DNA of 64,000 nucleotides, from NCBI RefSeq assembly GCF_002261265.1, contig NZ_NEVK01000006.1, positions 124,001-188,000 on the forward strand, in the 5' to 3' direction. The notes beneath the pieces were generated by a model. That model did not search any database and was not told the DNA's origin. It saw only the letters and a list, made by a program, of their open reading frames with translations. The position numbers were made by a program, and so were the translations under genes. Origin of the DNA: Bordetella genomosp. 7 (lineage in GTDB: Bacteria > Pseudomonadota > Gammaproteobacteria > Burkholderiales > Burkholderiaceae_B). Shown piece after piece: positions 17,393 to 27,048 of the stretch (position 1 is the first letter of the stretch; every line of letters begins with the position of its first letter).

Positions 17393-18375
17393 GGGGCAGC
17401 GGCGGCTTCGCCAGCCAGGTGACCGCCGGGATGCTGCGGCGCCGCGTAGCGGCGGAACAGATGCCAGGCGTGACCGGCCACCGCCAGCGACGACAGCAGC
17501 ATGGTGAGCGCGGCCAGCCAGGGCGCAACCCAGCCCGCCAGGGCCAGCGGCGTCATGAGCAGGTGCCAGGCAAGCGACCCATACAGGCTCAGTCGCGCCA
17601 CGCGCGTGGTGGCCGCCAGCAAGGCCCGCAGGCGCGCGGCGTCCATGCCGCGCTGGGCGGCCCCGTGTGCCGCGGCCAGCGCGGTGGGCACTGCCATGGC
17701 CATGGCACAGGGGCAACTGATGACGAGCAGCGCCACCATGACGGGCACCGCATGGCTGGGGTCGAGCCACCACCATGCCGCGCCGGCCGCCAGCGCCAGC
17801 GCCACCTGTGCCGCGGTGAACCGCGCCGCCAGGCGGTCGGCGGCCGACCCCAGCGCGCGCTGGCGCCTTTCGAGCCGGACATAGGAACGCCCGGGCGCCG
17901 CGCCGGCGCACGGCGCCACGGACTGGCGCGCGCACAGGGCCAGGTAGCGGGCCGTGAGCAGGAAGGCCACGAACATGGTGACGGAGTCGAAATAGACTTC
18001 GCCGCGCCCGGTAAGCGTGGTGTACACGCTGGGCACGAAGGCGGCCACGATACCCAGCGCCACGGGCACGTCCATGCCCGCCTGGCGCCGGCGCAGGCTG
18101 CGGGCCGCCCCCTGCCAGATGGGCCAGGCCGAATACAGCACGACCGGCACCGTGAGCGCCAGGCTGGCCCAGTTCATGAGCACGATGGCCCAGTCGAGCG
18201 TGGCCAGGGCGTCGGGCGCAATGCCCTCGTGGCGCACGTAACCCGGCCAGGCGAACATCATGACCTGCATCATGGCCAGCCAGGCCCAGCCCAGGCGCAG
18301 CAAGGCATGGCGCCGCTCTTGTTTCAGGTGGGCCGGCAGGCCGGGGGGAACCGCGAAGATGGATTTAGCGCGCAT
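17389..18375 (-). CDS. CcoI-position membrane protein: P1B-ATPase membrane domain lacking catalytic domains
   Basis: A 328-residue protein with the membrane part of a CcoI/FixI copper ATPase and none of its catalytic domains. Segments near 26-46 and 60-84, then [20 protein letters not shown] (99-118) and [20 protein letters not shown] (128-147), match CcoI helices 1-4. [13 protein letters not shown] carries the CPC motif at 221-223 in helix 6. [19 protein letters not shown] (290-308) keeps the MxxSS of the last helix. There is no N-terminal HMA domain. About 40 residues replace the actuator domain with its TGES, and about 35 residues replace the DKTGT phosphorylation domain and the nucleotide domain. 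The frame is intact, the stop overlaps ccoS, and an FNR box precedes it. It may be a copper conduit, a scaffold or a vestige. Confidence 0.85.
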   Translation of the reverse strand: MRAKSIFAVPPGLPAHLKQERRHALLRLGWAWLAMMQVMMFAWPGYVRHEGIAPDALATLDWAIVLMNWASLALTVPVVLYSAWPIWQGAARSLRRRQAGMDVPVALGIVAAFVPSVYTTLTGRGEVYFDSVTMFVAFLLTARYLALCARQSVAPCAGAAPGRSYVRLERRQRALGSAADRLAARFTAAQVALALAAGAAWWWLDPSHAVPVMVALLVISCPCAMAMAVPTALAAAHGAAQRGMDAARLRALLAATTRVARLSLYGSLAWHLLMTPLALAGWVAPWLAALTMLLSSLAVAGHAWHLFRRYAAPQHPGGHLAGEAAAAP

Positions 18376-18382
18376 GCGCCCG

Positions 18383-18424
18383 ATCGTAGCGAGTAGGCGC
18401 GGCCTTACGCTTGATATATGTCAA
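18383..18424 (-). promoter_or_regulatory. FNR/ANR-dependent promoter of the ccoI-position gene
   Basis: TTGATATATGTCAA at 18411-18424 reads TTGACATATATCAA on the minus strand, an FNR/ANR box with one deviating base. A -10-like TACGAT lies at 18383-18388. Its spacing puts +1 at 18376, exactly 41.5 bases from the box centre, and the ATG begins at 18375. No Shine-Dalgarno sequence precedes the ATG. The transcript would therefore be essentially leaderless. Confidence 0.75.
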
Positions 18425-18474
18425 GAAACAGCCAATACCGGATTCATCCCGAGCACGGCGCGAGAACGGCCAGC

Positions 18475-18499
18475 AAAAAAAGGGTGCCCGAAGGCACCC
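18475..18499 (-). terminator. Rho-independent terminator of aceA
   Basis: On the minus strand GGGTGCC, a TTCG tetraloop and GGCACCC form a perfect seven-pair stem (18482-18499), followed by seven T (18475-18481). It lies about 60 bases beyond the aceA stop and is correctly oriented to end that transcript, insulating it from the cco promoter downstream. Confidence 0.93.
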
Positions 18500-18559
18500 C
18501 AACCACCCTGCTACAGCTAAGCACACAACGGCGCCCGGCCAGAGCCGGACGCCCAAGCA

Positions 18560-19885
18560 TCACGCGGCTCGTACGGCGGCCGGATCGCCATGTTCGAACT
18601 GGGCCTCTTCGGTAGAGCCCGTCAGCGCGGTGGTGGACGACTGGCCGCCTTCTATCACCTGCGTTACGGCGTCGAAGTAGCCTGTGCCCACTTCGCGCTG
18701 GTGCTTGACCGCCGTAAAGCCCAGCTCCGCCGCGGCGAATTCCTTCTGCTGCAGTTCCACAAAGGCGCTCATCTGGCGACGCGCGTAGCCATGCGCCAGT
18801 TCGAACATGCCGTAGTTCAGCGCATGGAATCCGGCCAGCGTGATGAACTGGAACTTGTATCCCATGGCACCCAGTTCGCGCTGGAACTTGGCCACCGTGG
18901 CGTCGTCCAGGTTTTTCTTCCAGTTGAACGAAGGCGAGCAGTTATAGGCCAGCAGTTTGCCCGGGAACTGGCGATGGATGGCTTCGGCGAACTTGCGCGC
19001 GTATTCCAGGTTGGGCGTGGACGTTTCGCACCAGATCAGGTCGGCGTACGGCGCGTAGGCCAGGCCGCGCGAGATGGCCTGTTCGATGCCCGCCCGGGTG
19101 CGGAAGAAACCTTCGACAGTACGCTCGCCGGTAATGAAAGGACGGTCGTTCTCGTCGACGTCGCTGGTGACCAGGTCGGCCGCATCGGCATCGGTACGGG
19201 CCAGCAGCACGGTGGGCGTGCCCATCACGTCGGCTGCCAGGCGGGCCGAGACCAGTTTGGACACTGCCTCGCGGGTGGGCACCAGCACCTTGCCGCCCAT
19301 ATGGCCGCATTTCTTCACCGAGGCGAGCTGGTCTTCGAAGTGCACGCCGGCCGCGCCGGCCTCGATCATGGCCTTCATCAGTTCGAAGGCGTTGAGTACG
19401 CCGCCGAAGCCGGCCTCGGCATCGGCCACGATGGGCGCGTAGTAGTCGATGTAGCCGGCGTCGCCCGGATTCTTGCCTTCCATCCACTGGATCTGGTCGC
19501 AGCGCGCCAGGGCGTTGTTGATGCGACGCACGACCTGCGGAACCGAATTGGCCGGGTACAGCGACTGGTCGGGATACATCTCGCCGGCCAGGTTCGCGTC
19601 GCCCGCCACTTGCCAGCCCGACAGGTAGATAGCCTTCAGGCCCGCCTTGACCTGCTGCATGGCCTGGTTGCCGGTGAGCGCGCCCAGCGAATTGACGAAC
19701 GGCTCGCTGTGCAGCAGGTCCCACAGGCGGCTGGCGCCTCGATGCGCCAGCGTGTGTTGGACCGCCACCGAGCCGCGCAGGCGCACCACCTCTTCGGCGC
19801 TGTAGGCGCGCTTGATGCCTTGCCAGCGCGGGCTCTCGGCCCAGTCTTTCTGCAGGTTGCGGATTTCGGTTTCGCGATTGCTCAT
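18560..19885 (-). CDS. aceA: Isocitrate lyase
   Basis: A 441-residue isocitrate lyase of the short (E. coli-like) class, cleaving isocitrate to glyoxylate and succinate in the glyoxylate shunt. The catalytic Cys is 193 in [11 protein letters not shown]. Other signature parts are [44 protein letters not shown], the metal/substrate segment [11 protein letters not shown], and [15 protein letters not shown]. Malate synthase and the aceK kinase gene are not in the window. It has its own terminator, and a 14-bp palindrome lies about 100 bases upstream as a candidate operator. Growth on acetate or fatty acids, consistent with the many acyl-CoA genes here, would require it. Confidence 0.97.
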   Translation of the reverse strand: MSNRETEIRNLQKDWAESPRWQGIKRAYSAEEVVRLRGSVAVQHTLAHRGASRLWDLLHSEPFVNSLGALTGNQAMQQVKAGLKAIYLSGWQVAGDANLAGEMYPDQSLYPANSVPQVVRRINNALARCDQIQWMEGKNPGDAGYIDYYAPIVADAEAGFGGVLNAFELMKAMIEAGAAGVHFEDQLASVKKCGHMGGKVLVPTREAVSKLVSARLAADVMGTPTVLLARTDADAADLVTSDVDENDRPFITGERTVEGFFRTRAGIEQAISRGLAYAPYADLIWCETSTPNLEYARKFAEAIHRQFPGKLLAYNCSPSFNWKKNLDDATVAKFQRELGAMGYKFQFITLAGFHALNYGMFELAHGYARRQMSAFVELQQKEFAAAELGFTAVKHQREVGTGYFDAVTQVIEGGQSSTTALTGSTEEAQFEHGDPAAVRAA

Positions 19886-20198
19886 GATGTGCTCCAGTTA
19901 GAGAGAAGACAGAAACCTGTGGCGGCCGCGGCAGCGCCCGCGTTGGATAAAAGTCTATGCCTGTGCTGCAGAGCAATGTGAACTTATGTCTTATATAAGA
20001 CCAAAAATTTTATTGTTAAAAAACAGGTATTTACTTGGTTATTTTTATATCGTGGAATGAAATTCCCTGCCGTGAAATGCCGCGACGCTGCTGCGCAGCA
20101 CTGCCTTTCATAATGCGCGATGCCCATTTCACGATACGGGAACGAAGCGGCGGGCGACGGCCTACAATGCGTCTTTTAGTGCCCGTGCCGCCCTGTCC
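19886..20198. promoter_or_regulatory. Divergent aceA/queF intergenic region with 14-bp palindrome
   Basis: A 313-base region between divergent aceA and queF, clearly AT-richer than its surroundings between about 19980 and 20060. GTCTTATATAAGAC at 19988-20001 is a perfect 14-bp palindrome, about 103 bases upstream of the aceA start, and is the best operator candidate. The remainder holds the two promoters and leaders; I see no riboswitch or small gene. Confidence 0.6.
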
Positions 20199-21020
20199 AT
20201 GTCTTTGTCGAACGCCCCGTTGGGCCAATCTGTTTCCTACCCGGCGCAGTACGATCCCGGCCTGCTCTTTCCGATTCCGCGCGCCCATAACCGGGCAAGC
20301 CTGAATGTGTCGGACACCCTGCCCTTCACGGGAGCCGACATCTGGAATGCGTACGAACTGTCGTGGCTGAATCCCAAGGGCAAGCCCCAGGTGGCCATGG
20401 CGACGTTCACCGTGCCGGCGGAAAGCCCCAACATCATCGAATCCAAATCGTTCAAGCTGTACTTGAATTCGTACAACCAGGATCGCGTGCGCGACGCCGC
20501 CACCATGCGGCAGCGACTTGTCGCCGACCTGTCGGCAGCCGCCGGCGCCCCTGTGCAGGTAGACCTGATATTGCCGGACCGGTTTGCGTTGGCGCCGATG
20601 GCCGAACTGGACGGCGACAGCCTTGATGAACAGGATATCGAGATAGACGCTTATTCCCCCGACGCCGGACTGCTGGCCTGTGCGGGCAACGAAGTCGTCC
20701 AGGAAACGCTGAGCTCGCGCCTGTTGAAGTCGAACTGCCCGGTCACGGGGCAACCCGACTGGGCAAGCGTGCAGATCCGTTACCAGGGCCGCGCCCTGGA
20801 CCGCGCGGCCCTGCTGCGCTACCTGGTGTCGTTCCGCAACCATGCCGAGTTCCACGAGCACTGCGTGGAGCGCATTTTTACGGACATCATGACGGCTTGC
20901 CGGCCCGAGCAGCTGACGGTATATGCCCGCTATACCCGCCGCGGCGGCCTGGACATCAACCCGTGGCGCAGCAACGCTGCCGCTGCGCCACCGGCCCAGG
21001 CACGCACGGCGCGGCAATAG
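20199..21020 (+). CDS. queF: NADPH-dependent 7-cyano-7-deazaguanine reductase QueF
   Basis: A 273-residue type II (long, unimodular-pair) QueF that reduces preQ0 to preQ1 in queuosine biosynthesis. The NADPH-binding signature is [14 protein letters not shown] from residue 81. The catalytic Cys is 180 in [16 protein letters not shown], and the proton-relay Asp is 187. The conserved [20 protein letters not shown] helps close the active site. No other queuosine gene lies nearby. It ends 15 bases before the convergent peroxidase gene. Confidence 0.97.
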   Translation: MSLSNAPLGQSVSYPAQYDPGLLFPIPRAHNRASLNVSDTLPFTGADIWNAYELSWLNPKGKPQVAMATFTVPAESPNIIESKSFKLYLNSYNQDRVRDAATMRQRLVADLSAAAGAPVQVDLILPDRFALAPMAELDGDSLDEQDIEIDAYSPDAGLLACAGNEVVQETLSSRLLKSNCPVTGQPDWASVQIRYQGRALDRAALLRYLVSFRNHAEFHEHCVERIFTDIMTACRPEQLTVYARYTRRGGLDINPWRSNAAAAPPAQARTARQ

Positions 21021-21035
21021 CCGCGCCAACCCGCC

Positions 21036-22034
21036 CTAGTTTGCAAATGGCACGGGCCTGGGCGTATCGTCGGCCGACGCAGGCAGGACAGGCAGCTGCA
21101 GGCGGGGCTGCTTGCCGGTGAGGGTTTTAAGAAAGGCGACAATCTGGGCGCTTTCTTCTGGCGTGAAGGTGCGGCCCAATTGCAGGCGCCCCATGATGTC
21201 CACCGCCTGCGCCAGCGTGTCGGCCGCGCCATCATGGAAGTACGGATAGGTGAGTTCCACGTTGCGCAGCGTGGGCACCTTGAACATGAAGCGGTCGGCA
21301 TCGGCGCCGGTGACGGCCGCCCGCCCCTCGGCGGCGTTGTCGGTGGCATACGGCACGACCACACCCATTTTCTGGAATGAATTGCCGCCGGCGGCGGGCC
21401 CATTGTGGCAAGCCACGCAGCCGCTGTTCTTGAACAGGTTGTAGCCTGCCAGTTCCTGTACGGTGAGCGCCCCCTGGTCGCCGCGCAGCCATTGATCGAA
21501 GCGCGAATCGGGGGTGACCAGCGTTTCTTCGAATGCTGCCAGCGCACGGGTGACTTCGTCGATCGTGATGTTGTCGGTGCCGAACACTTGCTTGAATTCG
21601 GCGCGATAGCCCGGTATGGAACTGAGCACCTGGATGGCCAGTTCGTGCGACGAGGCCATTTCGACGGGATTGGCGATGGGGCCGCCGGCCTGTTCGCGCA
21701 GGTCTTTGGCGCGCCCGTCCCAGAACTGCACGAAGTTGAGGCTGGAGTTCAGCACCGTAGGCGAGTTGATGCCGCCTTGCTGCCAGTTGTGCCCGATGGA
21801 AGCCTTCAGGTTGTCTGACCCGCCGCGGCTGAGGTTATGACACGAATTGCAGGAGATGAATCCGGATTTCGACAAACGCGGCTCGAAGAAGAGCTTCTTG
21901 CCCAGCTCGACCTGCGCCGGGTCTTTGATGACGGCAGGTTCAATGGGTTGAATGGGTTCTTGTTGCTGTGCATATGCTGCCGTGGCGACGATGGTCGACA
22001 ACGCGGCAGCCTGGAACAGGCGGGTAATGATCAT
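21036..22034 (-). CDS. Di-haem cytochrome c peroxidase
   Basis: A 332-residue periplasmic bacterial cytochrome c peroxidase that reduces H2O2 with electrons from small c-type cytochromes. The signal peptide ends near residue 22 (ATAAYAQ). The peroxidatic haem site CNSCH is at 62-66 and the electron-transfer haem CVACH at 206-210. FWDGRAKDLREQAGGPIANPVEM and VPTLRNVELTYPYFHDGA are family hallmarks. Unlike many homologues I find no FNR box upstream. An interrupted inverted repeat occurs in the upstream region instead. Confidence 0.95.
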   Translation of the reverse strand: MIITRLFQAAALSTIVATAAYAQQQEPIQPIEPAVIKDPAQVELGKKLFFEPRLSKSGFISCNSCHNLSRGGSDNLKASIGHNWQQGGINSPTVLNSSLNFVQFWDGRAKDLREQAGGPIANPVEMASSHELAIQVLSSIPGYRAEFKQVFGTDNITIDEVTRALAAFEETLVTPDSRFDQWLRGDQGALTVQELAGYNLFKNSGCVACHNGPAAGGNSFQKMGVVVPYATDNAAEGRAAVTGADADRFMFKVPTLRNVELTYPYFHDGAADTLAQAVDIMGRLQLGRTFTPEESAQIVAFLKTLTGKQPRLQLPVLPASADDTPRPVPFAN

Positions 22035-22044
22035 GCTGTGCTTT

Positions 22045-22072
22045 CCCTACGATAGCCTTATCGGCGGTAGGG
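22045..22072. repeat. Interrupted inverted repeat upstream of the peroxidase gene
   Basis: CCCTAC (22045-22050) and GTAGGG (22067-22072) are complementary six-base arms, and the centre also contains CGATA/TATCG complementarity. It lies 11-38 bases upstream of the peroxidase ATG, within the expected promoter/leader. It could be an operator or an mRNA hairpin; no regulator can be named. Confidence 0.4.
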
Positions 22073-22155
22073 TTATTACAGCAATATCCTGCAGGAAGCA
22101 CCTTGCGGGGCGTCAAGCCCGGCCGCCCGCAGCGCGGCGGCATGCCGCCGCAGAG

Positions 22156-23439
22156 TCAGGTGGCGGGCGTGGTCGCCACCGGCGGCGAACGGCGCGCCTG
22201 CAGCGCCACCCATTGGGCCAGCAGGGCGGCCATGGCGAAGGCCAGGCCAGCGCCGATCCAGGGGCCGCGGCTCAGGCCCGCATCGAGCAGCAGGCCGAAA
22301 GCCAGGGGCCCCAGCGCCGAACCCACGTCCATGCCCGAATACACAAGGCCGTACACCGACCCCACGGTGCCCTTGGGCGTGACACGGCGGATCAGCATGT
22401 CGCGCGAGGGAGCCGCGACGCCCGAGCAGAATCCCGCCAGGCCGACCACGGGCGCGGCCAGGGCGGCGGGCACCCAGCCTGCGGCGAGCACGACCAGGGT
22501 CAGCCCCGCGAGGATGAGCGAGACGGTGACGGTGCGTTCGGTGCGCGACGAATCGGACACCAGGAACCCGCCCGCCGCCATACCCACGGCCGATGCGAGC
22601 ATGTAGCCGGACAATGCGGAACTGGCGACGACCCCGGACAAATCGTAGAGCTGGTCCAGCAAGGGGATGGTGTAGTTCTGCACCGACGAAAGCGCGATGG
22701 ACGTGCAGGCAAAGAACAGGAAGGCCCCCCAGAGCGCAGGCTTGGCCAGGAGCGCCAGCAGGGTGGGAAGCACGCCGTCCTGGGCCGGCGCATCGCCCTT
22801 GCCCGCCGCTGCGGCCGGCCGGGCGCGCGACCCCGGGCTGGCCAGCAGGTCGCGTCCCAGTACCGTCAGCAGCAGTATCGCGGCCACCAGGCCGGCCGCG
22901 CTGAACGCGGCCACGCGCCAGTTGGCCAGCAGGGTGATGGTCGTGATGAAGACGGGGGTCAGGGCCCAACCCAGGGTGCCGGTCAGGCCGTGCGTGCTGA
23001 ACGCATGCCCCAGGCGCGGCGCGCTGACACGGTGGTTCATGATGGAGTAGTCAACCGGATGGAACACCGAATTGCCCACTCCGCCAATGGCGGCGGCCAT
23101 CAGCAACATCGCGTACCCGTTGGCCGAGCCGATCATGATGCCCGACAGCACGAAGCACGACAGCCCGAACCACAGCACGGGACGCGCGCCGATGCGATCG
23201 ACGACGAACCCCGAGGACGCCTGCCCGATGCCGGACACCACGAAAAACGTGGACACCAGCAGGCCCAGTCGCGCAAAGTCCAGGTCGAACGCGGCGCCCA
23301 GCGACACATACAACGACGGCAGCACCAACTGGAAGAAATGCGACGAACCGTGGGCGATACCGATCAGCAGAATGGTGAACCAGTCGCGGCGGCGTATGTC
23401 CGGGGCATCCAGGAAGCTGCTATCTGAACCTGAAGACAT
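22156..23439 (-). CDS. MFS transporter, Fsr-like
   Basis: A 427-residue twelve-helix major facilitator. Helix 1, IAHGSSHFFQLVLPSLYVSL, resembles the fosmidomycin-resistance (Fsr) group. The cytosolic loop FVVDRIGARPVLWFG after helix 2 is the standard MFS motif A variant. The segment VGNSVFHPVDYSIMNHRV is a conserved feature of carriers of this type. A hydrophilic loop of about 25 residues (ASPGSRARPAAAAGKGDAPA) separates the two halves. The substrate is unknown; drug or metabolite efflux is plausible. It lies 60 bases downstream of pgsA on the same strand but is probably functionally independent. Confidence 0.85.
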   Translation of the reverse strand: MSSGSDSSFLDAPDIRRRDWFTILLIGIAHGSSHFFQLVLPSLYVSLGAAFDLDFARLGLLVSTFFVVSGIGQASSGFVVDRIGARPVLWFGLSCFVLSGIMIGSANGYAMLLMAAAIGGVGNSVFHPVDYSIMNHRVSAPRLGHAFSTHGLTGTLGWALTPVFITTITLLANWRVAAFSAAGLVAAILLLTVLGRDLLASPGSRARPAAAAGKGDAPAQDGVLPTLLALLAKPALWGAFLFFACTSIALSSVQNYTIPLLDQLYDLSGVVASSALSGYMLASAVGMAAGGFLVSDSSRTERTVTVSLILAGLTLVVLAAGWVPAALAAPVVGLAGFCSGVAAPSRDMLIRRVTPKGTVGSVYGLVYSGMDVGSALGPLAFGLLLDAGLSRGPWIGAGLAFAMAALLAQWVALQARRSPPVATTPAT

Positions 23440-23499
23440 GGCAAAAGGCGGCCAGGGGCCGGGAAAAACAAGCGCGGCGCCAGCGCGCCGGCGCGCTGG

Positions 23500-24072
23500 T
23501 TACTGGGACTTTTCGCGGATGGCGGGCCAGGCGCGCTGCAGGTAATACAGCATGGACCAGACGGTAAGCACCGCCGCGATGACGATCAGCACGTCGCCGA
23601 CCAGGCGGCTCGGCACGCCGTACAGCGGCTGGTTGTACAGCAGGCACGGGATGGCCACCATCTGTGCGGCCGTCTTGAACTTGCCCAGGCGATGCACCGC
23701 CACGCTGGCGCTGGCGCCTATCTTGGCCATCCATTCGCGCAACGCCGAAATGGTGATCTCGCGGCCGATGATGATGAGCGAGATGAACGCGTCGACGCGC
23801 CCCAGATCCAGCAGCACGATCAGCGCCGCACATACCATGAGCTTATCGGCCACGGGGTCGAGAAACGCGCCGAATGCCGAAGTCTGGTTCCAGCGGCGGG
23901 CCAGCCAGCCGTCGAACCAGTCGGTCAGGGCCGCGATGATGAAAGCGCAGGCAGCCAGCGTGTCGCGGGTGGGCTCGGCCATCCAGCCGGGCGGGATATA
24001 GAACAGCCCCACCACCAGCGGGATCATGGCGATGCGCAGCCACGTGAGGATAATAGGCACGTTGATAGGCAT
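23500..24072 (-). CDS. pgsA: CDP-diacylglycerol-glycerol-3-phosphate 3-phosphatidyltransferase
   Basis: A 190-residue membrane enzyme making phosphatidylglycerophosphate, the committed step to phosphatidylglycerol and cardiolipin. The CDP-alcohol phosphotransferase motif is complete: Asp51, Asp54-Gly55, Ala58-Arg59, Gly68, Asp72 and Asp76. Several hydrophobic helices flank it. It is the last gene of the pdxJ-acpS-nagZ-uvrC chain, 88 bases after uvrC. The uvrC-pgsA neighbourhood is widely conserved in proteobacteria, which supports the call. Confidence 0.95.
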   Translation of the reverse strand: MPINVPIILTWLRIAMIPLVVGLFYIPPGWMAEPTRDTLAACAFIIAALTDWFDGWLARRWNQTSAFGAFLDPVADKLMVCAALIVLLDLGRVDAFISLIIIGREITISALREWMAKIGASASVAVHRLGKFKTAAQMVAIPCLLYNQPLYGVPSRLVGDVLIVIAAVLTVWSMLYYLQRAWPAIREKSQ

Positions 24073-24160
24073 AATGAACGTATGCTACATCACCGGCGGG
24101 AAAAGAGCCCGGGCCGCGTTGCCCGGCGCCCTGCCCCGTGCGGCGCGGCAAGGCCGGGGC

Positions 24161-25990
24161 TCACCCGCGCAGGGCTTCGTAAATGCGTTCGGCCAGTTCA
24201 TGGGAAATGCCCTCGACCGATGCCAGGTCTTCCACGCTGGCTGCGGCCACCCCGGCGAACCCTCCGAACCGCACCAGCAGGCGTTGCCGGCGGCGCGCCC
24301 CGATGCCTTCGATTTCCTCCAGGCGCGACACGTTGCGCGACTTGGCGCGGCGAGCCCGCATTCCGGTGATGGCAAACCGGTGGGCCTCGTCGCGCACCTG
24401 GGCGATGAGCATCAGCGCGGCGGACCCCGGGCCCAGCGCCACGGGGGGCCTGCCATCGGCGAACACCAGCGTTTCCAGGCCCACCTTGCGCCCTTCGCCC
24501 TTTGCCACGCCCACCAGCGTCTGGATATCCAGGCCCAGTTCGGCGAATACCTGGCGCGCGACCTCGACCTGCCCCTTGCCGCCATCGATGAGCACCAGGC
24601 CCGGCATCGGCGCCTCGCCGTCGGCCACCTTGCCGAAGCGGCGCGTCAATACCTGACGCATGGCCGCGTAATCGTCGCCCGGCGTGATGCCGGCGATGTT
24701 GTAGCGGCGGTAAAGCGATGGCTGCATGTCGTGATGCCGGTACACCACGCACGACGCCTGAGTGGCCTCGCCAGCCGTGTGGCTGATGTCGAAGCACTCG
24801 ATGTGCAGGCTGTCCAGCGCCGTTTCATCGGTATCCAGGTCGAGCACCTCGGCCAGGGCCAGGGTGCGGGCGGCGCGCGCGCCCGACTCGGTCAATGCGC
24901 GCGCAAGCGCCATCTCGGCATTCTTGGCCGCCTGCTCCAGCCAAGACCGGCGCACGCCCTGCGGACGCGTCAGCACGCGCGCGGGACGCGCGCCCGCCTG
25001 CTCGGCGAGCAGGGTCATCAGCGCGGGATCGGGCAAGGTGTGCGTACACACGAGCACGGGCGGCAAGGGATTGTCGGTGTAGTGTTGCGCAATGAACGCC
25101 TCCAGCACCTGGGGCGCGTCCTGCCCATCCACATGCACGGGAAAGAACGGCTTGTCGCCCAGGTGGCGGCCCGCGCGCACCATAGCAAGGTTGACGCAGG
25201 TCTTGCCCCCGGCCGAGGCCACGGCGATGATGTCGGTGTCTTCGCCGGCGGTGTCTTCCATGGTTTGCTGGTGCAGGACGCGCGCGAGCGAACCCATCTG
25301 GTCGCGCGCCGCGGCGGCTTCCTCGAAGCGCAATTCGCTCGAAGCCTGCAGCATGCGCTGCTCGATCTCGCCCATGACTTCGCGCGCTTCGCCATTGAGA
25401 AAGCGCGCTGCGCGCTCGACGTCGCGCGCGTACTCGTCGGCCTGCACGGCGCCCACGCAGGGAGCCGAACAGCGGCCGATCTGGTGCAACAGACAGGGGC
25501 GCGACCGGTTGGCGAACACCGTGTCTTCACAGGTGCGCAAGCGGAATACTTTCTGCAGGATCTGTATGGTTTCGCGCACGGCCCACGCATTGGGAAACGG
25601 CCCGAAAAACTGGCCGCGCTTATTGGTGGCGCCGCGGTAATAGGCGATGCGCGGCCACTCGTGGCCGGTGATCCACAGATACGGGTATGACTTGTCGTCG
25701 CGGAACAGGATGTTGTAGCGCGGGCGCAGGCTCTTGATGAGGTTGTTCTCGAGCAGCAACGCCTCGGCCTCGGAGCGCGTCACCGTGACTTCGACGCGCG
25801 CCACCTTCGCCACCATCTGGGCGATCCTGGGGCTGGCCAGGTTTTTCTGAAAATACGACGACACGCGCTTTTTCAGGTCGCGCGCCTTGCCTACGTACAT
25901 GACCACACCGTCGGCGTCTATATGGCGATAGACGCCGGGCAGGTGCGGAAGATCAGCCAGGAACGATTTGAGATTGAATTCGTCGGGCAT
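24161..25990 (-). CDS. uvrC: UvrABC system protein C
   Basis: A 609-residue excinuclease subunit making both incisions in nucleotide excision repair. The N-terminal GIY-YIG nuclease domain has [20 protein letters not shown] and KKRVSSYF. A Cys-rich linker (RTCEDTVF...[15 protein letters not shown]) follows, then the UVR domain near residues 210-245. Next comes the RNase H-like C-terminal nuclease with [19 protein letters not shown] and [10 protein letters not shown]. Tandem helix-hairpin-helix motifs close the chain ([13 protein letters not shown] and [14 protein letters not shown]). The ATG lies inside the 3' end of nagZ, a 38-base overlap. Confidence 0.97.
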   Translation of the reverse strand: MPDEFNLKSFLADLPHLPGVYRHIDADGVVMYVGKARDLKKRVSSYFQKNLASPRIAQMVAKVARVEVTVTRSEAEALLLENNLIKSLRPRYNILFRDDKSYPYLWITGHEWPRIAYYRGATNKRGQFFGPFPNAWAVRETIQILQKVFRLRTCEDTVFANRSRPCLLHQIGRCSAPCVGAVQADEYARDVERAARFLNGEAREVMGEIEQRMLQASSELRFEEAAAARDQMGSLARVLHQQTMEDTAGEDTDIIAVASAGGKTCVNLAMVRAGRHLGDKPFFPVHVDGQDAPQVLEAFIAQHYTDNPLPPVLVCTHTLPDPALMTLLAEQAGARPARVLTRPQGVRRSWLEQAAKNAEMALARALTESGARAARTLALAEVLDLDTDETALDSLHIECFDISHTAGEATQASCVVYRHHDMQPSLYRRYNIAGITPGDDYAAMRQVLTRRFGKVADGEAPMPGLVLIDGGKGQVEVARQVFAELGLDIQTLVGVAKGEGRKVGLETLVFADGRPPVALGPGSAALMLIAQVRDEAHRFAITGMRARRAKSRNVSRLEEIEGIGARRRQRLLVRFGGFAGVAAASVEDLASVEGISHELAERIYEALRG

Positions 25991-27008
25991 TCTGATAGCG
26001 GGTTTCGGCCTGCAAAGTGTCCCAGTCGGGGGCGGCAAAGCGCGGCATCAGGCGCCGGATGCGCTCGACCGATTCCGGCGGATGGGCGACATCCAGGCGT
26101 TCGAGCAGCTCATCGGCCAGGTCGGGACGGTTGCACACCAGTACCATATCGCACCCTGCCTGCAGCGCGGCCTGCGCCCGGGCCAGAATGTCGCCCGCGA
26201 CCGAGGCGCCTTCCATGGTGAGATCGTCTGAGAACACCACCCCGTCGTAGCCCAGCTGGCCGCGCAGGATGTCTTGCACCCAGCGGCGCGAAAAGCCTGC
26301 GGGATGCTTGTCGACCTTGGGGTAGATGACGTGCGCCGGCATGACGGCAGGCAACACCGCGTCGCCCAGCCACGCATAGGGCGCGGCGTCGTCTTTCAGG
26401 ATGCGCTCGAGCGTGCGTGGGTCGACGGGAATTTCGTGGTGCGAGTCAGCGCCCACGAAACCGTGCCCCGGAAAATGCTTGCCGCAGGCTGCCATGCCGG
26501 CCAGCGCCAGGCCTTGCGCGAGCGCGCGCGCCAGCATGGTGACGACCCGCGCGTCCCGGTGAAATGCCCGGTTGCCGATGACCTGGCTGACGCCGTAATC
26601 GAGGTCGAGCACCGGCGTGAAGCTCAGGTCTACCCCGCAGGCTCGCAGTTCGGCGGCCAGCACATAGCCAGCCTCGGTGGCCATGCGCATCGCGGCCAGC
26701 GGATCGGCGTCCCACACTTTGCCCAACGCCTGCATGGGCGGCAGCGGCGTAAACCCGTCGGTGCGGAACCGCTGCACCCGGCCGCCCTCGTGGTCGACGG
26801 CAATGAGCAAGGGCTCCTGGCGCGCACGATGGATCTTGCGGGTCAGCGCGCGCAACTGTTCGCGGCTTTCGAAGTTGCGGGCGAACAAGATGACGCCGCC
26901 CACCAGCGGATGCCGCAGGCGCCGCTTTTCTTCTTTGGTCAGGGTGGCGCCGGCGATATCGACCATGACGGGGCCGGGGGGCAGCGCAGTTTTGCGTTTC
27001 TTTGCCAT
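25953..27008 (-). CDS. nagZ: Beta-N-acetylhexosaminidase NagZ
   Basis: A 351-residue family 3 glycoside hydrolase of peptidoglycan recycling, removing N-acetylglucosamine from anhydro-muropeptides in the cytosol. The signature KHFPGHG followed by DSHHEIPVD supplies the catalytic His/Asp dyad. [10 protein letters not shown] contains the nucleophile Asp region. The N-terminus [20 protein letters not shown] is a little basic but has no export signal. The ATG at 27008 is preferred over longer open frames. The gene overlaps uvrC downstream and follows acpS by 40 bases. Confidence 0.95.
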   Translation of the reverse strand: MAKKRKTALPPGPVMVDIAGATLTKEEKRRLRHPLVGGVILFARNFESREQLRALTRKIHRARQEPLLIAVDHEGGRVQRFRTDGFTPLPPMQALGKVWDADPLAAMRMATEAGYVLAAELRACGVDLSFTPVLDLDYGVSQVIGNRAFHRDARVVTMLARALAQGLALAGMAACGKHFPGHGFVGADSHHEIPVDPRTLERILKDDAAPYAWLGDAVLPAVMPAHVIYPKVDKHPAGFSRRWVQDILRGQLGYDGVVFSDDLTMEGASVAGDILARAQAALQAGCDMVLVCNRPDLADELLERLDVAHPPESVERIRRLMPRFAAPDWDTLQAETRYQNARRIQSQIVPG

Positions 27009-27048
27009 ATTGGCTTGTCCTTGGGTTATGCGTGTTTCGCGAGCCGCC

